A stretch of DNA of 64,000 nucleotides from Cryptomeria japonica (lineage: Eukaryota; Streptophyta; Pinopsida; Cupressales; Cupressaceae): positions 605,042,177 through 605,106,176 of the forward strand of contig NC_081405.1 of NCBI RefSeq assembly GCF_030272615.1. The letters are read 5' to 3'. Positions 23,966 to 34,943 of this stretch are shown one piece after another. The notes below the pieces were generated by a model. The model ran no database searches and was not told the DNA's origin. It saw nothing but the letters and a program-made list of their open reading frames with translations. The translations under genes were made by a program, and so were the position numbers. Within the stretch, counting starts at the first letter, position 1. Every line of letters begins with the position of its first letter.

Positions 23966-24444
23966 CTCAGCATATGACTAGGTGAAATTGATCTTTATTT
24001 CTATGAGAAAACTAATGAAGTCTTGTCTCTCTTGATCTGTGAGGGACTTGGCAATGAGCATGTTCTTTGGAGTGTCTTTGGTGCCCATATTGATAATGTT
24101 TTTTTCCTCTATCAGTAAATTTGACCTATCTTGCTAAGGAGTAACAATGGTAGGGAGGTCAAGTCCCTCATCCTCAAGTGCCCAATCTAGGTTTTCACTT
24201 TCGGATACGCCCTTTGTTTTTACTTTTTCTTCTTCCAAGGTGCCTCAGAGAGGTTTTCACCTAGGGAATCATGGTTTTTCTTTTTATTATCTTTTATGCG
24301 ACTAAGGGCATTGACCTGACTACCAAAGTATCCTTTTTCATGTAACTGAATCCCATGAACTTTGTTGTAGTCTCACAAATTGTGCATAGTCAAGAGAGTC
24401 ATGAGAGCATTGTCATTGGCGCAGATGTCTAAAGTAGGTTTGTC
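23966..24444 (-). pseudogene. Gypsy1 protease-RT linker
   Basis: Degenerate coding sequence between the G-patch-like part and RT. The frame changes within it. It corresponds to the acidic linker at 44134-44520 in Gypsy2; no domain is recognised. Confidence 0.55.
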
Positions 24445-25257
24445 TCATTGTCCCCGGTCTATAAGTTCAGTATGGACAAGTTGTAGCTCATGCGGAATGG
24501 GAGGGGTTATGGGAGTAATGGTGTTGATGTGGGTGTCAAAGAAGATGTCATCTTCGTAATCAAAAGCCATTTCATGGAAATCCTCTTCATCAAAGTCTTT
24601 GACATCCAAAGAAGGACTTGAAGGGACACCAGTGATAGTGATCTTAGGCACTGGAGTATAACCCAAGCCCCTGTTATACTTGTATGAGATGGGATTTATT
24701 GGTGCTTTTATTCCTTTCTCCTTCGGTCTCAAGTCATGTCCTTTGTAACCCATCTTTTCTACTATAGTTGATGCTTTTGGATACATTTTCTTAGGTATTT
24801 TTGCTGGGTCTTCATCTTCTTCCCGATACAATCATGAAGACACATCTATCTCAAGACTCTCCTCATCAAGTGGACCCCATTGCTAAAAGGTGGTATCTTT
24901 ACATTGTATAACAAGTTTTTGCTCTTTTTTTATTTCTTTTGGTTTGCCAAATGACTTGGGATACACAGGGAGATTTCCTATTAATAAGACATCTTCGAGT
25001 TTGTATTCTCTACAACCATTATCCAAGATCTTGATTTTGGGCTCTGCTTGGGATGAGGTGGAGGTAACATTTGATGTGTTAGATGGAGGAGTTGGAGAGG
25101 GTATATTTAATGGCCAATTATATGGATGCTTCCCCTCTAAGAGCTTGTAATATTGAAAGGGTTGTGGGTCACCTTTGATAGTGATCTCTCTTCCATTGAA
25201 GGGTAATTTGATGCATTGATGATAAGTGGAAGGGATGGCTTGAAGGGAATGAATCAA
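24445..25257 (-). pseudogene. Gypsy1 post-protease region with G-patch-like motif
   Basis: Two open segments (25257-24883, 24831-24445) in the gag frame. The first starts MIHSLQAIPSTYHQCIKLPF, the C-terminal edge of the protease fold, matching HEMQAVPSTYHQCVKFPYDG in Gypsy2. The second contains ASTIVEKMGYKGHDLRPKEKG ... NRGLGY, the spacing of a G-patch (a glycine-rich RNA-binding module). An acidic tail follows. Confidence 0.65.
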
Positions 25258-26043
25258 TGGTCATCCGAGGAGGATGTTATAAGGGAGATCAAGATCTAGG
25301 ACTTGGAAAGGGGTCTCAATTGTAATAGGGCCCACTTAAAGAGGCAAGGTGATCATGCCTTTAGAAACTTTTTCTGCATCATCATATACTTTTATTGTGA
25401 TTCTTCCTGATGTATCTACCAAGTCCTCAGAAAGCCCCAATTATTTTATTAATTTATATGTACACAGATTGAGTCCAGATCCACCATATATCAAGATACG
25501 TTTAAGCTTGTGATTTTGGATAAGGGCTTTGATGTGCAAAGGTTTATTATGGTCTTCATTTGCAAGAGAGTCATTGGAAGTGAACACAAGGTGTTGTTGG
25601 GTGGAAAGGTTTCCAATGAGAGCTTGAAATTGGGTAACATTGATATTATCGGGAATGCGAGACTCAAGGAGGGCTTGTTCCAAAATCTCCTTATGGATAG
25701 GGTAATTATTGAGAAGTTCTATGATGGAGATCTATGCGGGGGTCTTCCCAAGATGGTCAAGTAGGTCATATCAGTGGGTGGAGGACATGGGGGGGTTTGG
25801 TGGGGGAGGGGTTCCTTGGATGGTGACTCTGCCTCGGCGGTTGGTTACATTGTAGCCATTCTGAGAGTAGGAAGAAGAAGGTGTGGTGCCTTGAATGACT
25901 ATCTTAGCAGGTTTAGGTCTACTTTGGGAAGGGGGAGGGTTAGCTCCTTGGATAGTTATGACATTAACATGGTTGTCTGCAGGCTCAATGTGACCCACTA
26001 AAAAGTTAAAGCCTGTTATATGATTAGTGTGATCATAGTTCAC
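25258..26043 (-). pseudogene. Gypsy1 protease
   Basis: HIKALIQNHKLKRILIYGGSGLNLCT corresponds to the retropepsin active site (read as ILIYGGSG; Gypsy2 has VLIDGGAG). The catalytic Asp is replaced by Tyr, so this copy could not process its polyprotein even without the stops. The segment 26043-25771 upstream is the variable region with repeated VTIQGT-like phrases. Confidence 0.75.
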
Positions 26044-27683
26044 ATTGTTAGTTGATGAGCCTTTACCTTTATCATGTTTCAGGAAAGGTTCCTAGTACAT
26101 TTTAAGTTTGTCATTGTTGTTACCAGGTTTGGTTGTTGCTACTTCAATATCACCCTTATCAATGAGGTCTTGTATGTAGATTTTCAACTTCATACACTTT
26201 CATGTATCATGACCATTGATATGATGATATTCACAATATTAATTCTCATTGTACCACCTAGGTTTGGGTTGATTAGGATCAAACGGGCAAGTTATCGAAA
26301 AGACTACCATGCCTACTTGGACAAGCTTTTGGAACACAACCTCAATGGACTCGACAAGAGGAGTAGAGTCTCTTGGAGTCCTATTGTTAGATCAGGGTGG
26401 TTGCGTCTGAACTAAGACATTGTTATGAGGATTTTGAAATTGATTTTGATTGTTTTGATTATTGAATTGGCGATTGGTGGTGGTGATCTTTGGAGGAGCA
26501 ACCATAGTCTGGACCCGTTTTGCATCAGTCACACCATCATTAACTATGTTCTTATTTTTGGACCAAAATTTTGGTTTATCATTATCATAAGAGGAAGAAT
26601 TTCAACTTGATTTTTGGTAATGTTTTAAGGTTCCTTCCTCTAACAAGACATGTTCAAGAGCTAGGCCCTTGTTATTCAATTTTTGGAAAGATTTGATACA
26701 TTGAGATGTCAAGGGTCTTGATAGTTCGGGCACCAGATTCTTTTGAAATAATTCAATTTAGTGTTGTTCTAGCATGTCCCCTTGGAATTTATTGATGAGA
26801 TGTCGCCATCTTTACAAGAAGTTTGTGAAAGTCTCTCCAGGCCTTTGTTTTGTGTTACAAAGGTCCATCATGGAAAAATCATTAACATTGTTGTAGGCAT
26901 AGTGGGCCATGAACTTTTCTACTAAGTTTAGGAAGGAAGTGATAGAACCTCGAGGTAAGGATGAGAACCATGCAAGAGAATCTCCCATCAGACTCTTAGG
27001 GAAGAGCCTTCGAAGGTATAAGTCACTATAGGAGACTTCTTGACATAAGATGTGAAACTCATGAACATGGTCTCGGGGGTCCCCTTTGCCCTCATACTTC
27101 ATGAACTTAGTCATCTCAAACCCTAGTGGGTATGGTGCAACTGATATAGACAAATCATAAGGACAAGGACATAATTCCTCAAATGAGTAAGGTTTTCTTT
27201 TGTTAGTCCTTTCCTTCATGTTTTTGATAATGTTTTTCATGTCCTAGATTTCCTTAATGATGTCTTATTGTGGATTTTGGACATGATGAATTGTGTTTGC
27301 CCCTAGAATTGGATGAGTCATGGAAGGTGGACCACCACAACTAATGTATTGATATGATGAGGAAGCGGGGATGTGAGATGTGATGATCATTGTCATGGGG
27401 AATTGAGTGACAATTGGTTGCGACCCACAAATTGTTATGGTATGAGGAAGCGAAGCTTGAATGAAGTTAGTGACATTGTTGAGAGGAATGGAGGATTGTG
27501 GAATAGAAACGTATGGTTGGTTAGAAGAAGATGGCATAGAAGCATGTTGGAGAATAGATGAAATCAGATTGGATATTGGCATAGATTCTAAGAAGGAAGA
27601 GGGTGGAATGGAGACCATAGGGATAGATGTCGCGGGTGCTATTGATTGGGGTTGGATGATGGGTGGGGGCGCAATTTATTGAG
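26044..27683 (-). pseudogene. Gypsy1 gag
   Basis: The capsid core is in 27240-26812: YEGKGDPRDHVHEF, LFPKSLMGDSLAWFSSLP, FMAHYAYN and LCNTKQRPGETFTNFL, the retrotransposon gag pattern also seen in Gypsy2 and TRG1. Upstream (27618-27265) is a Pro/Ser-rich N-terminus. Downstream, near 26190-26250, a CxxHx4Hx4C zinc knuckle is readable through stops. N-terminal similarity ends near 27.7k, where the element is truncated. Confidence 0.8.
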
Positions 27684-27740
27684 GTTGAAAAATGGGTATG
27701 ATGATATGAGTAGGAGTAAGGTATCTGTTGTTGTAAAAAA

Positions 27741-30287
27741 TGAGCAAACCAAGTTCACCCACAATCTACCTATGAAATAGCCAGCTTCATACAATGAATA
27801 ACTTCAGGACTTGGACAACATAACAAGGATTTGAATCCTTCTACTCTTCAGGCTCTGCAAAACCTAGGTGGGTGTACCTTTGATGCATTGACTCAGACCC
27901 ATTACAAAAACATGTCATCATCAATAAAAGCAGATAGATCTCATAAGGCTTAACAACTAGGAGGTTACTGCAGATGGGCTAGATCTACATTGACATCTCA
28001 ACTAAGTTGAAGCATGAGATAGGTGGAACAAACTAAAACTACAAGCATAAAAGTAAATGGATACTTGATTTCTAAAAAAAAACTTTGAGAATCCCCAGAA
28101 TCTGCAAGACCAGTGCCTTATCCAAGGGGAACAGAGTCATACATTAAACTGCAAATGAGAACCTCTACTGCAATTCCATCTTCATATTAAAATATTCCTG
28201 CATTAACGCCTTGCATAAATACATTACTCATCTCATCCATGAAATCATTAGATCTTGAATACATATTCCATTATTTATGATTGATTACAAAGTTTAAATT
28301 CTTCCTTGAAGAATACCCACAAACAATCACAACAATCTCCTTGAGATGACAAATTCTAGCCTCCTTGAGGATTTAATTTGTAACAAAGAAATATATATCT
28401 AGAGACAAGTTTGTGTGAATTTATGAATGCCTTACATACATATAAACCTGCAAATAGAAACACCTACAGCAAGAAGATATACTCCATTACTTGAAAGAAG
28501 ACATTATACTATACAAATTTTGGAGACACTTAGAGCTGGAAACACAGAATATGGAGCTCTGCTCACAAATAATCTAGAACCCCCACAAAATGAGAAGACC
28601 TCCAAATAAGAAGGTAGAGAGAATAATTTTAGATTTTTTCTTTGACAATGACAACCGTACCCAATCTTTCTGCATTAGCTGCTCACACACTTGGCCTGTG
28701 GAAAATCTTCTCTGACAAACTAAAAAATCCTTCTAAAATTCTAAGGCAACTTCTCTTGAGATACTTGACATGTGTAGAAACTGACTACAGAAACAAACTT
28801 CTCAGATCAAAAGCTTTCCAATGATATATAACATGTCTATATTTGGGCAAAAAATAACCCCTCAACCATCAATCTCTCTACAGGTCAGTCATTTAAATTT
28901 TGGCATTTTTGTACTATAGTCCGAAAATATATTTTTAACTTTGAAATTTTGCCTTGATCCTCCTTCTGCGCTCAGCCATGTGGCACCCCCTGATTGGCTC
29001 TGGGGTCCCTGTCTTCCCACCTCAGCACGACCTAGACTCACTGCCAGAATGAAGCTCATCTTTGTCGCTAGGTCACGATGGTTATTCATCGAGCTATTTT
29101 GGACTGCGGATCAGTGACCACCATCGATCTTCCTCAGACTTGCTTTCCCTTTAATCACTTTAACCTGCTCCCTTATACCACATGTCACTTCCTAATTTGT
29201 CTGTGCATTCCGCTATCTTGCCACTTGGACCCGCCACTTCATCTTTGCTAGACCCACCACAACCTAGGCCCACCTTGTCGCCAAGTCGTGATGGATACTC
29301 TAACGAGCAGTTTCCCATCACGACCTAGCGACCACCATTGGATCGCTGCGATCATAGTTGGATCACTATGATCACCATCTGATCACCTCCAACTTGCTTG
29401 ACCTTTAGCTTCTTCTTGCCAGCCTATCATAAAATTTGGATGCCTTGAGATGCACGCACACGCATGGTCTACTTGGCCACAAGCCATGTCTTACCAAAAT
29501 CCCTTAAGATTGATACTATGAATGCATGTGGGTTTGTATTTAAATACATAAAATATCCTTTGCACAACCAATGTGGGACAAATGGTTTTATGTCTGGTAC
29601 TTGTTTCTTTTGTAAACCCAATTTGGTGCCCAAGTAAAAATGCCTTACATAGGCCGATTGCATTTGTTTTGAAGTTTCTATGGCCTTTCCCAATGGCCAC
29701 ACCAAACTTCACGTAGGGAAGAGCTGGTAAAGGGGGGCACATAATTGGCTTTAAGCCTATAGAGTGCTTTTGTTTGAAGTTATTAACCTGCTCAAACACC
29801 GCACAAGGAGGTTGCAGATGTCTTGTTTGAAATGGGCCTCTCAAATCATCAAAATTTTATAGGTCCCAATAGTGGCTCTGACTAGGGATGGTTGAGTGCA
29901 AGATCAACACAAGAATTTAAAATATTAGGTAGAGAAGACCACCCAAAAAATAGGACACTTCTCTTCTTCTCAAAAATAGGGGTTCCTTATTCTACCCAAA
30001 CAGCAGGGCTCCTTATTGAAAACCACACAACTGAAAGCAAAGAGACTATACAATAGAAATTATTTACATATGACCCCGAGCGATCAGGCCCCTAAATGTC
30101 GATCATCAAATGACACATAGCTATCATATTCTATACAATTATTTTCCAGCTAAAAAGAAAAGTAACCCAACTCCCTCTGAAAGTTGGGAACATCAGGCAC
30201 ATGTTGATCACTAGTTTGCACAAGAGGAAAACATTCATCTATAATACTGGCTTGCAAACTAGAGAGCAACATTTCCTTGTATAATGA
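27741..30287. other. Unresolved region between Gypsy1 and TRG1
   Basis: No recognisable coding domain. 28890-29460 is richer in GC and holds an inverted repeat. Around 29540-29560 the minus strand has TATTTAAATAC, and near 29870 a CAGAGCCAC block resembling part of a primer site, so a degraded minus-strand LTR is possible. Minus ORFs at 29491-29844 lack domain features. Confidence 0.4.
29064..29346. repeat. Inverted and direct copies of an 18-bp motif
   Basis: GTCGCTAGGTCACGATGG near 29064 and GTCGCCAAGTCGTGATGG near 29278 are direct copies; CCATCACGACCTAGCGAC near 29328 is their inverse with two mismatches to the first. They could form a large stem-loop. Confidence 0.6.
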
Positions 30288-30938
30288 CTACAATTGAATA
30301 TCATGATGATTACACCTTATATCAACCTCTTGCAAACATGAAAATGCATGATCATTTGTCAATGGTTCATTTGCCCCTTGCAAATCGAAGAAGACCACTT
30401 CAGATCTATCATTCTTTTTAACAGCAAAATCCACACAATTCATATCAAATTCCAAATTCATATCAGCATATGAATCCACATTATCACATTTATCAACCTT
30501 ATATACCTTTGCATCTTGTGTACTCTTCAAATCAAATGTAGGGAAAGAATCAACAACATATGTATCATACTTCACACCCTCAAAAATATCATCAGTATCA
30601 AAACATATACTGGTTGGGTATGAGAGATTGGGGACATTTCTGGATGCATACCTCTTAAGATCAGCAACTAAGAGTTTTGATATTTTTCCACTACTTAGTG
30701 AACCTTCTCCTTTATTTTCATTTTTCTTGGCTTTACCTTTTGTGCTGTAAACATTGTCCCAATCTGATGCAAGCATTAAATCTTTTGTGCTCATGTCTTT
30801 GTGCATGTTTATTTTGTCATTACAACAACTTGCATCTGCATCATTACCTTTATCATGTTGATCATAAAGTGTCGGTATGTTGCAACATGGTTTCAAAACC
30901 CTGGTTGCAAACATTTTGTGGATTGAACTTGACAACAA
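30288..30938 (-). CDS. Unrecognised 216-codon ORF
   Basis: This is the only long ORF in the 3.5 kb between Gypsy1 and TRG1. It is hydrophilic, rich in Asp, Asn and Lys, and has four Cys in a CCNDK/CCNIP context near the N-terminus, then KGKAKKNENKGEG (basic, disordered), and an acidic C-terminal half. No known domain is recognised. Readable coding-like sequence continues past the stop for about 60 codons (SLYKEMLLSSLQASIIDECF), so the natural C-terminus may be longer and the TAA a mutation. It may be an accessory part of another degraded retroelement. Confidence 0.35.
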   Translation of the reverse strand: MLSSSIHKMFATRVLKPCCNIPTLYDQHDKGNDADASCCNDKINMHKDMSTKDLMLASDWDNVYSTKGKAKKNENKGEGSLSSGKISKLLVADLKRYASRNVPNLSYPTSICFDTDDIFEGVKYDTYVVDSFPTFDLKSTQDAKVYKVDKCDNVDSYADMNLEFDMNCVDFAVKKNDRSEVVFFDLQGANEPLTNDHAFSCLQEVDIRCNHHDIQL

Positions 30939-31297
30939 GATGATCTATATTATTCAAATCTGAAACCTCAACAGGCTCATGATCTATATTGATTAGAGGA
31001 AAAATATTTGATGAAAGGACTTAGAAGAGATGTTGGATTTGGGATTTGATTTGGATTTGATTGATTGATAAAGTCCTTGGATTAGGACATGGGTCTAATT
31101 AAGATTGCACCTTAGTTCTTGAATGAGGATTTTAGTTGGGGGATGTCGATGAAACCACAAGCAAGGTAATGACCAAGTTGGATAAAATTTAGACCTTAGG
31201 ATAATGATCAAAGTCTTTGTTTTACTAAGGATTGAATAATGATCCTAAGGAAGGTAAAGATGTGAGATAAGAGTCTTGATCGACTCAAAGGATGGGG
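30939..31297. other. Left flank of TRG1
   Basis: AT-rich sequence without recognisable features. It does not resemble the Copia2 LTR that flanks TRG1 on the right, so the two flanks of TRG1 were not originally adjacent. Confidence 0.5.
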
Positions 31298-32033
31298 CAT
31301 AGCAGATTCTCTCCTCCTCTCTTTTGTTACTTCTTCTATGTGTTATTCTCATTCTTCTATTTGTTATCCTTAGTGTTGTCTACTTGAGGACAATGCAAAA
31401 CATTGAGATCTCTTTTGGTCTCTCTCATGTTGACTCAAAAGACACATGTGTTCCCTTCTTCTAGGTGACCTTCCTTGATTATGGAATGAAGAACAATTAT
31501 GCATACATACATATGATATACATGAATTATCATACAGCATACTGACCCTGAGGAAAGAGAAGTCACCTTGTGCTTTGTATTTTGTGTCTATTATCCTTGG
31601 GCTTATCTCACACTTGGGGGCTAAATCCTTGTGATAACGTGCTCCTTTCCCTTCTCATTTTTATATGTATCACTACATTAAAGCAATCACCCCCGGTGAG
31701 GCGTGTGCGATCGCTTTAACGTAGGGGGGCATACATCCTGTTCATATCTTTTCAAGATACTTGAAAATTTCTTGACAAATTTAGCTTTGCCTTGATAATT
31801 TTTGATATCTTTCTTGCATGACTCATAGTGAGGGAACCTTACTACTGACAGTCATGGTTCTCCCTCATGATCTTCCCTTTTACTTTGTCAATTGAAGTTG
31901 TAAGATCCTTAGTCCACTGGGGGCTTGGTGTATCTTGCCTCCTTGACATGGTGAAAGTTTTTCAATGTTGTTTCCTTGTACTTTACCGGAAGTATGAGCG
32001 TACGCTTATACTCCCGCTAAAGTGGGGGCTAAA
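31298..32033 (+). repeat. TRG1 tail of an upstream, truncated copy
   Basis: Near-identical to 57330-58066, including three GGGGGCT purine motifs and the TTAAAGC/GCTTTAA hairpin. It lies outside the 5' LTR and ends abruptly at 31298, so it is the 3' end of another TRG1-family copy. Confidence 0.9.
32018..32033 (+). promoter_or_regulatory. PPT of the upstream TRG1 copy
   Basis: CTAAAGTGGGGGCTAAA ends directly before TGTAGCG, the LTR start. Same sequence as at 58051-58066. Confidence 0.85.
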
Positions 32034-33275
32034 TGTAGCGTCCTGAAATTGCGACACTTGCAATTTTGACTGCATTTGGGTCTTCACGATGGCGGCGCAA
32101 CACAGAACCTGAATGGAGACCCCGAAACTTGTTCATGACACCAAAAAATGCATTTGTCAGCACCCTGGCCTGATCCTCCTTGCACCCTGCTGTCCCTGGA
32201 GGTGGGACCATGGCGCCCAGCACCCTGGTCCTTCAGAACTAAGGCGCCCAGTGCCCTGGTCCCCCAGGACCATGGCGCCCAGTGCCCTGGTCCCTGGCCC
32301 TATTTTGGGCCCGGTCTCTTATGGGGCTTTGGGTCTTTAAGTTTGCAAATTGGAAAATAATCTTCCTAGGTCGGCCTAAGGTCGGTAAAATCAGTCTATC
32401 AGCCCTAATTGGCAAGTATATAAACTACATTTCCTCTCCCATTTTGGTAGATGGAAAAAACGCGGAAACGATATTCAAGCATTCAAGCATTCAAGCATTC
32501 CTTCAAGCAATTGAGCATTCTAAGTCTCCATTCAAGGCTAGGTGTTGCATTCAAGACAAGGATTCAACCATTGAAGAGGAGATCATATACCACATACAAC
32601 ATACAACATACATTACACCTTCGCATGTAAGAATACAAACATTCTTACAACAAGGTATCAGTACTTGTTTACATTACAAACATTTACATTTACAGCATTC
32701 TCATTTCTTGGTTAATTCCAAAACCGGGGTTTGACCTAAAGGCAAACCCCTCATCCCTAACCCCCCAATCGTCCTCTCTTTTCTGTGTGTAGGTTGCAGG
32801 TATGCAGTTGTAATTGAAGATCTGGAATCCTTGTGCAGAGACGAACAGATCCCCCTTCGTTTCGCGGATTTTTCGGAGGACCGTGTGCACGCTGGGCGCC
32901 ATCATCCCATCAACTTTCGCTCAAATTTGCAGAACAGCACCGTCTCGACATTTTATTGCTAATTCTAGGTCCGCAGTTTCATCCCATATCCCTATCTCTA
33001 TTTATAAGCGAATCTTTCCTACTTTACATGAATTCCTAGGTCAATCTTTCTATCTACATTTCTTTACAAAAGAGGGTATCCTTGATGTCACAACCCTTGA
33101 AACTCATTTAGAATCCAATCTTGCATTGCATGGGATTGGATCTTGTGGGTTTCAACCCCTCTTTTGAATGTAAAGTCTCTCCTAAGTGAAAACCATCAAC
33201 CCTAGTGACTCTCCCTTCTCTCTCCTTGGGGTTGGGAAGGGGAGAACAACTAGGGTTCGATTTTTCCACTTTACA
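32034..33275 (+). repeat. TRG1 5' LTR (1242 bp)
   Basis: Begins TGTAGCGTCCTG, ends CTTTACA. TATATAA at 32417-32423 is the likely promoter. It carries a GC-rich minisatellite (about 32200-32305) and, near 32874, the GAGGACCGTGTGCAC motif that recurs in the leader. It differs from the 3' LTR by scattered substitutions (a few percent by eye) and by one 54-bp length difference. Confidence 0.93.
32200..32305 (+). repeat. GC-rich minisatellite in TRG1 LTR
   Basis: Alternating units of GGCGCCCAGYGCCCTGGTCC joined by TTCAGGACTAA or CCCAGGACCAT. The 3' LTR copy (about 58236-58395) has extra units, which account for the length difference between the LTRs. Confidence 0.85.
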
Positions 33276-33278
33276 TTT

Positions 33279-33296
33279 TGGTGAACCCAACATGAA
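33279..33296 (+). promoter_or_regulatory. TRG1 primer binding site
   Basis: TGGTGAACCCAACATGAA begins three bases after the LTR end, the right place and the right TGG start. I do not assign the tRNA. Confidence 0.65.
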
Positions 33297-34461
33297 CATC
33301 CGCATTCTAATTATTCATGGTTAGATCTGAAAATTTTGCTTTCCTAATTATATTTCCATGTTTGATCTTTTGCAAATTTTAGAGGTTGATTGCATAAAAA
33401 CCCTAAAATTTTCTTTTTAAGTAATTAAACTTGTGAAATGTTTAATTGTTAATGCTTGTTTCAGATCTACCCTTCTATTGCAAATTGTCAATTCATATTT
33501 GTGCTTTAATTTTGAAAACTAAGTGGTTAAGCGTCAAAACCCTAATTTTTAAAACCCTCTTGATTCAACCTTTGACTGATAATTTTACTGATCCAAACAC
33601 CTCCAAATCGGCTATAACTTTGGATTCCACAATAAAATCACAATATCTTTCATCCCTGAAAATTTGGAAAAAAGTTGCGAGGACCGTGTGCACCCCGAGC
33701 GCCATCGTCCCCGACATTTTTTTCGAAATTTCAGGAGCTAGATCTTACTGTATTTTTCTGCTAAAATCCAGAATTTTGGCTGATTTTATCAATTTTAACA
33801 CTTTCAAAATTAAAGTCAAAGTTGGTCTAGCGATTGCTTGGATTGAGGCTTCTAATCATTCAAAAATTGTTGAAATTGAAATTCATATCAAAATTGTGTT
33901 TCTTACAGTCCTAAATCTGAAAAGTGTGTTGGCATTCATTCAAAATTTCAGTGTTTTATTCAAATTTTTACAATTTGTGACTTTTGAAATTAAGTGTCTA
34001 ATTGCGATAATCTTGATTTCCACTTTCAAATTTGAATTTTGCGTGAAATTGAGTCAACTTTTAAATTTCAACACTTGCATTGCTTTTGGCATTCTCTCTA
34101 AAATCATAAAATTCAAAATTTCAATTTCCCCCCTCTTTTTCAAAATTCAAATTTTACATTTTTCAACAGTCTTGGTAGGGTTCAATTTTGAGATTGCAAC
34201 TTTAATTTGGCCTATCTACAGATCATAAAATCACTCAATTTTTTCAGGTTAGCTTTAAAATCATCATAACTTTCATCCCTGCAAATTTCGAAAAAAGTTG
34301 CGAGGACTGTGTGCACTCCGTTCGCCACGGTCCCGGACATTTTTTCCGAAATTTCGGGAGATTGTCCTGATTGTATTCAAAAGCTTAAATCTAGGAGATT
34401 GGCTGGTTTTATTGAAATTTTCTACCTCTAAAATTCAAAATCTTCTCTCTTTCTTTAGTGC
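33297..34461 (+). repeat. TRG1 leader with two copies of a 100-bp motif
   Basis: 33648-33745 and 34270-34366 share TTTCATCCCTG, AAAAAAGTTGCGAGGAC, GTGTGCAC and GACATTTTTT with CGAAATTTC. A shorter relative sits in both LTRs (32874, 58965). The rest of the leader is AT-rich; the 260-codon ORF at 33446-34228 is very hydrophobic and probably not coding. Confidence 0.75.
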
Positions 34462-34943
34462 ATGAGTTTTACAACAATAAGCCCTACTTACACTATTCCC
34501 GTTAGACGAAGCCTTAGAATTAAGTCTTTCCAAGGTTTAATTACTGAGGAGATGGAACCTAATTTGAATGGCCTTTCTAACAAGGACATGGGTAATTCCT
34601 CCAATCCTCTTAATGATGAAGAAGCTCTCTATGAGGTTTCTGTAGAACAACTTTCAAAATTGGATAACCAATTTGATGATTTTTGACAATGGATGTCTCA
34701 AGAATACCCTGACAGTGAAGCTCTTTCCTTAATTGAGGGTCTAAAATGTATGGTTCAAAGTGATAAGAATGGAATTGATATTTTGCGTGGCATTGCACAC
34801 ATTGTGGATTCGAATGTGATGCCTATGAAGAGTTGTGCCGAAACCTTAGGTTATACACAACCTCCTACTCAAGTCAATCATTCTATTCCTTTGATGACTC
34901 CTATTGCTAGTATACCTACTTTTACATCAAACATAATGACTAC
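34462..34943 (+). pseudogene. TRG1 gag, 5' part
   Basis: The ATG at 34462 opens a basic N-terminus (VRRSLRIKSFQG), then an acidic stretch. A TGA at 34684 interrupts the frame (probably CGA), and the same frame continues to 34943, where Gypsy2 is inserted after the codons ATG ACT AC. The frame resumes exactly at 54703-54705 on the other side. The rest of the gag is at 54705-57321. Confidence 0.85.

Larger units (their letters stand above)
13017..27740 (-). mobile_element. Gypsy1: decayed Tat-lineage Ty3/gypsy element with antisense PMD gene
   Basis: Reading right to left: gag, protease, G-patch-like segment, RT, RNase H, a second RNase H and integrase, then spacer, then a plus-strand PMD pseudogene and the 3' LTR. 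RT before integrase is Ty3/gypsy; the extra RNase H and the antisense ORF between pol and 3' LTR are Tat-lineage features. The 5' LTR, primer site and leader are absent: similarity to gag stops near 27.7k and unrelated sequence follows. At least two frameshifts and many stops make it older than Gypsy2. The left limit is approximate. Confidence 0.85.

Noticed and set aside
29491-29844. 117-codon minus ORF in the unresolved region
   Set aside because: No domain; a TATTTAAATAC box lies inside it on the same strand, so it is more likely part of a degraded LTR.
32029-33167. ORFs within the TRG1 LTRs (also 58062-59254)
   Set aside because: They cover LTR sequence, minisatellite and U5, differ between the two LTRs, and show no domain.
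31298-33275. 31298-33275 taken as one long TRG1 LTR
   Set aside because: The PPT CTAAAGTGGGGGCTAAA and TGTAGCG start at 32034 define the LTR; 31298-32033 is a tail copy.
33446-34228. 260-codon hydrophobic plus ORF in the TRG1 leader
   Set aside because: AT-driven composition, contains the noncoding repeated leader block, no domain, and lies before the real gag start.
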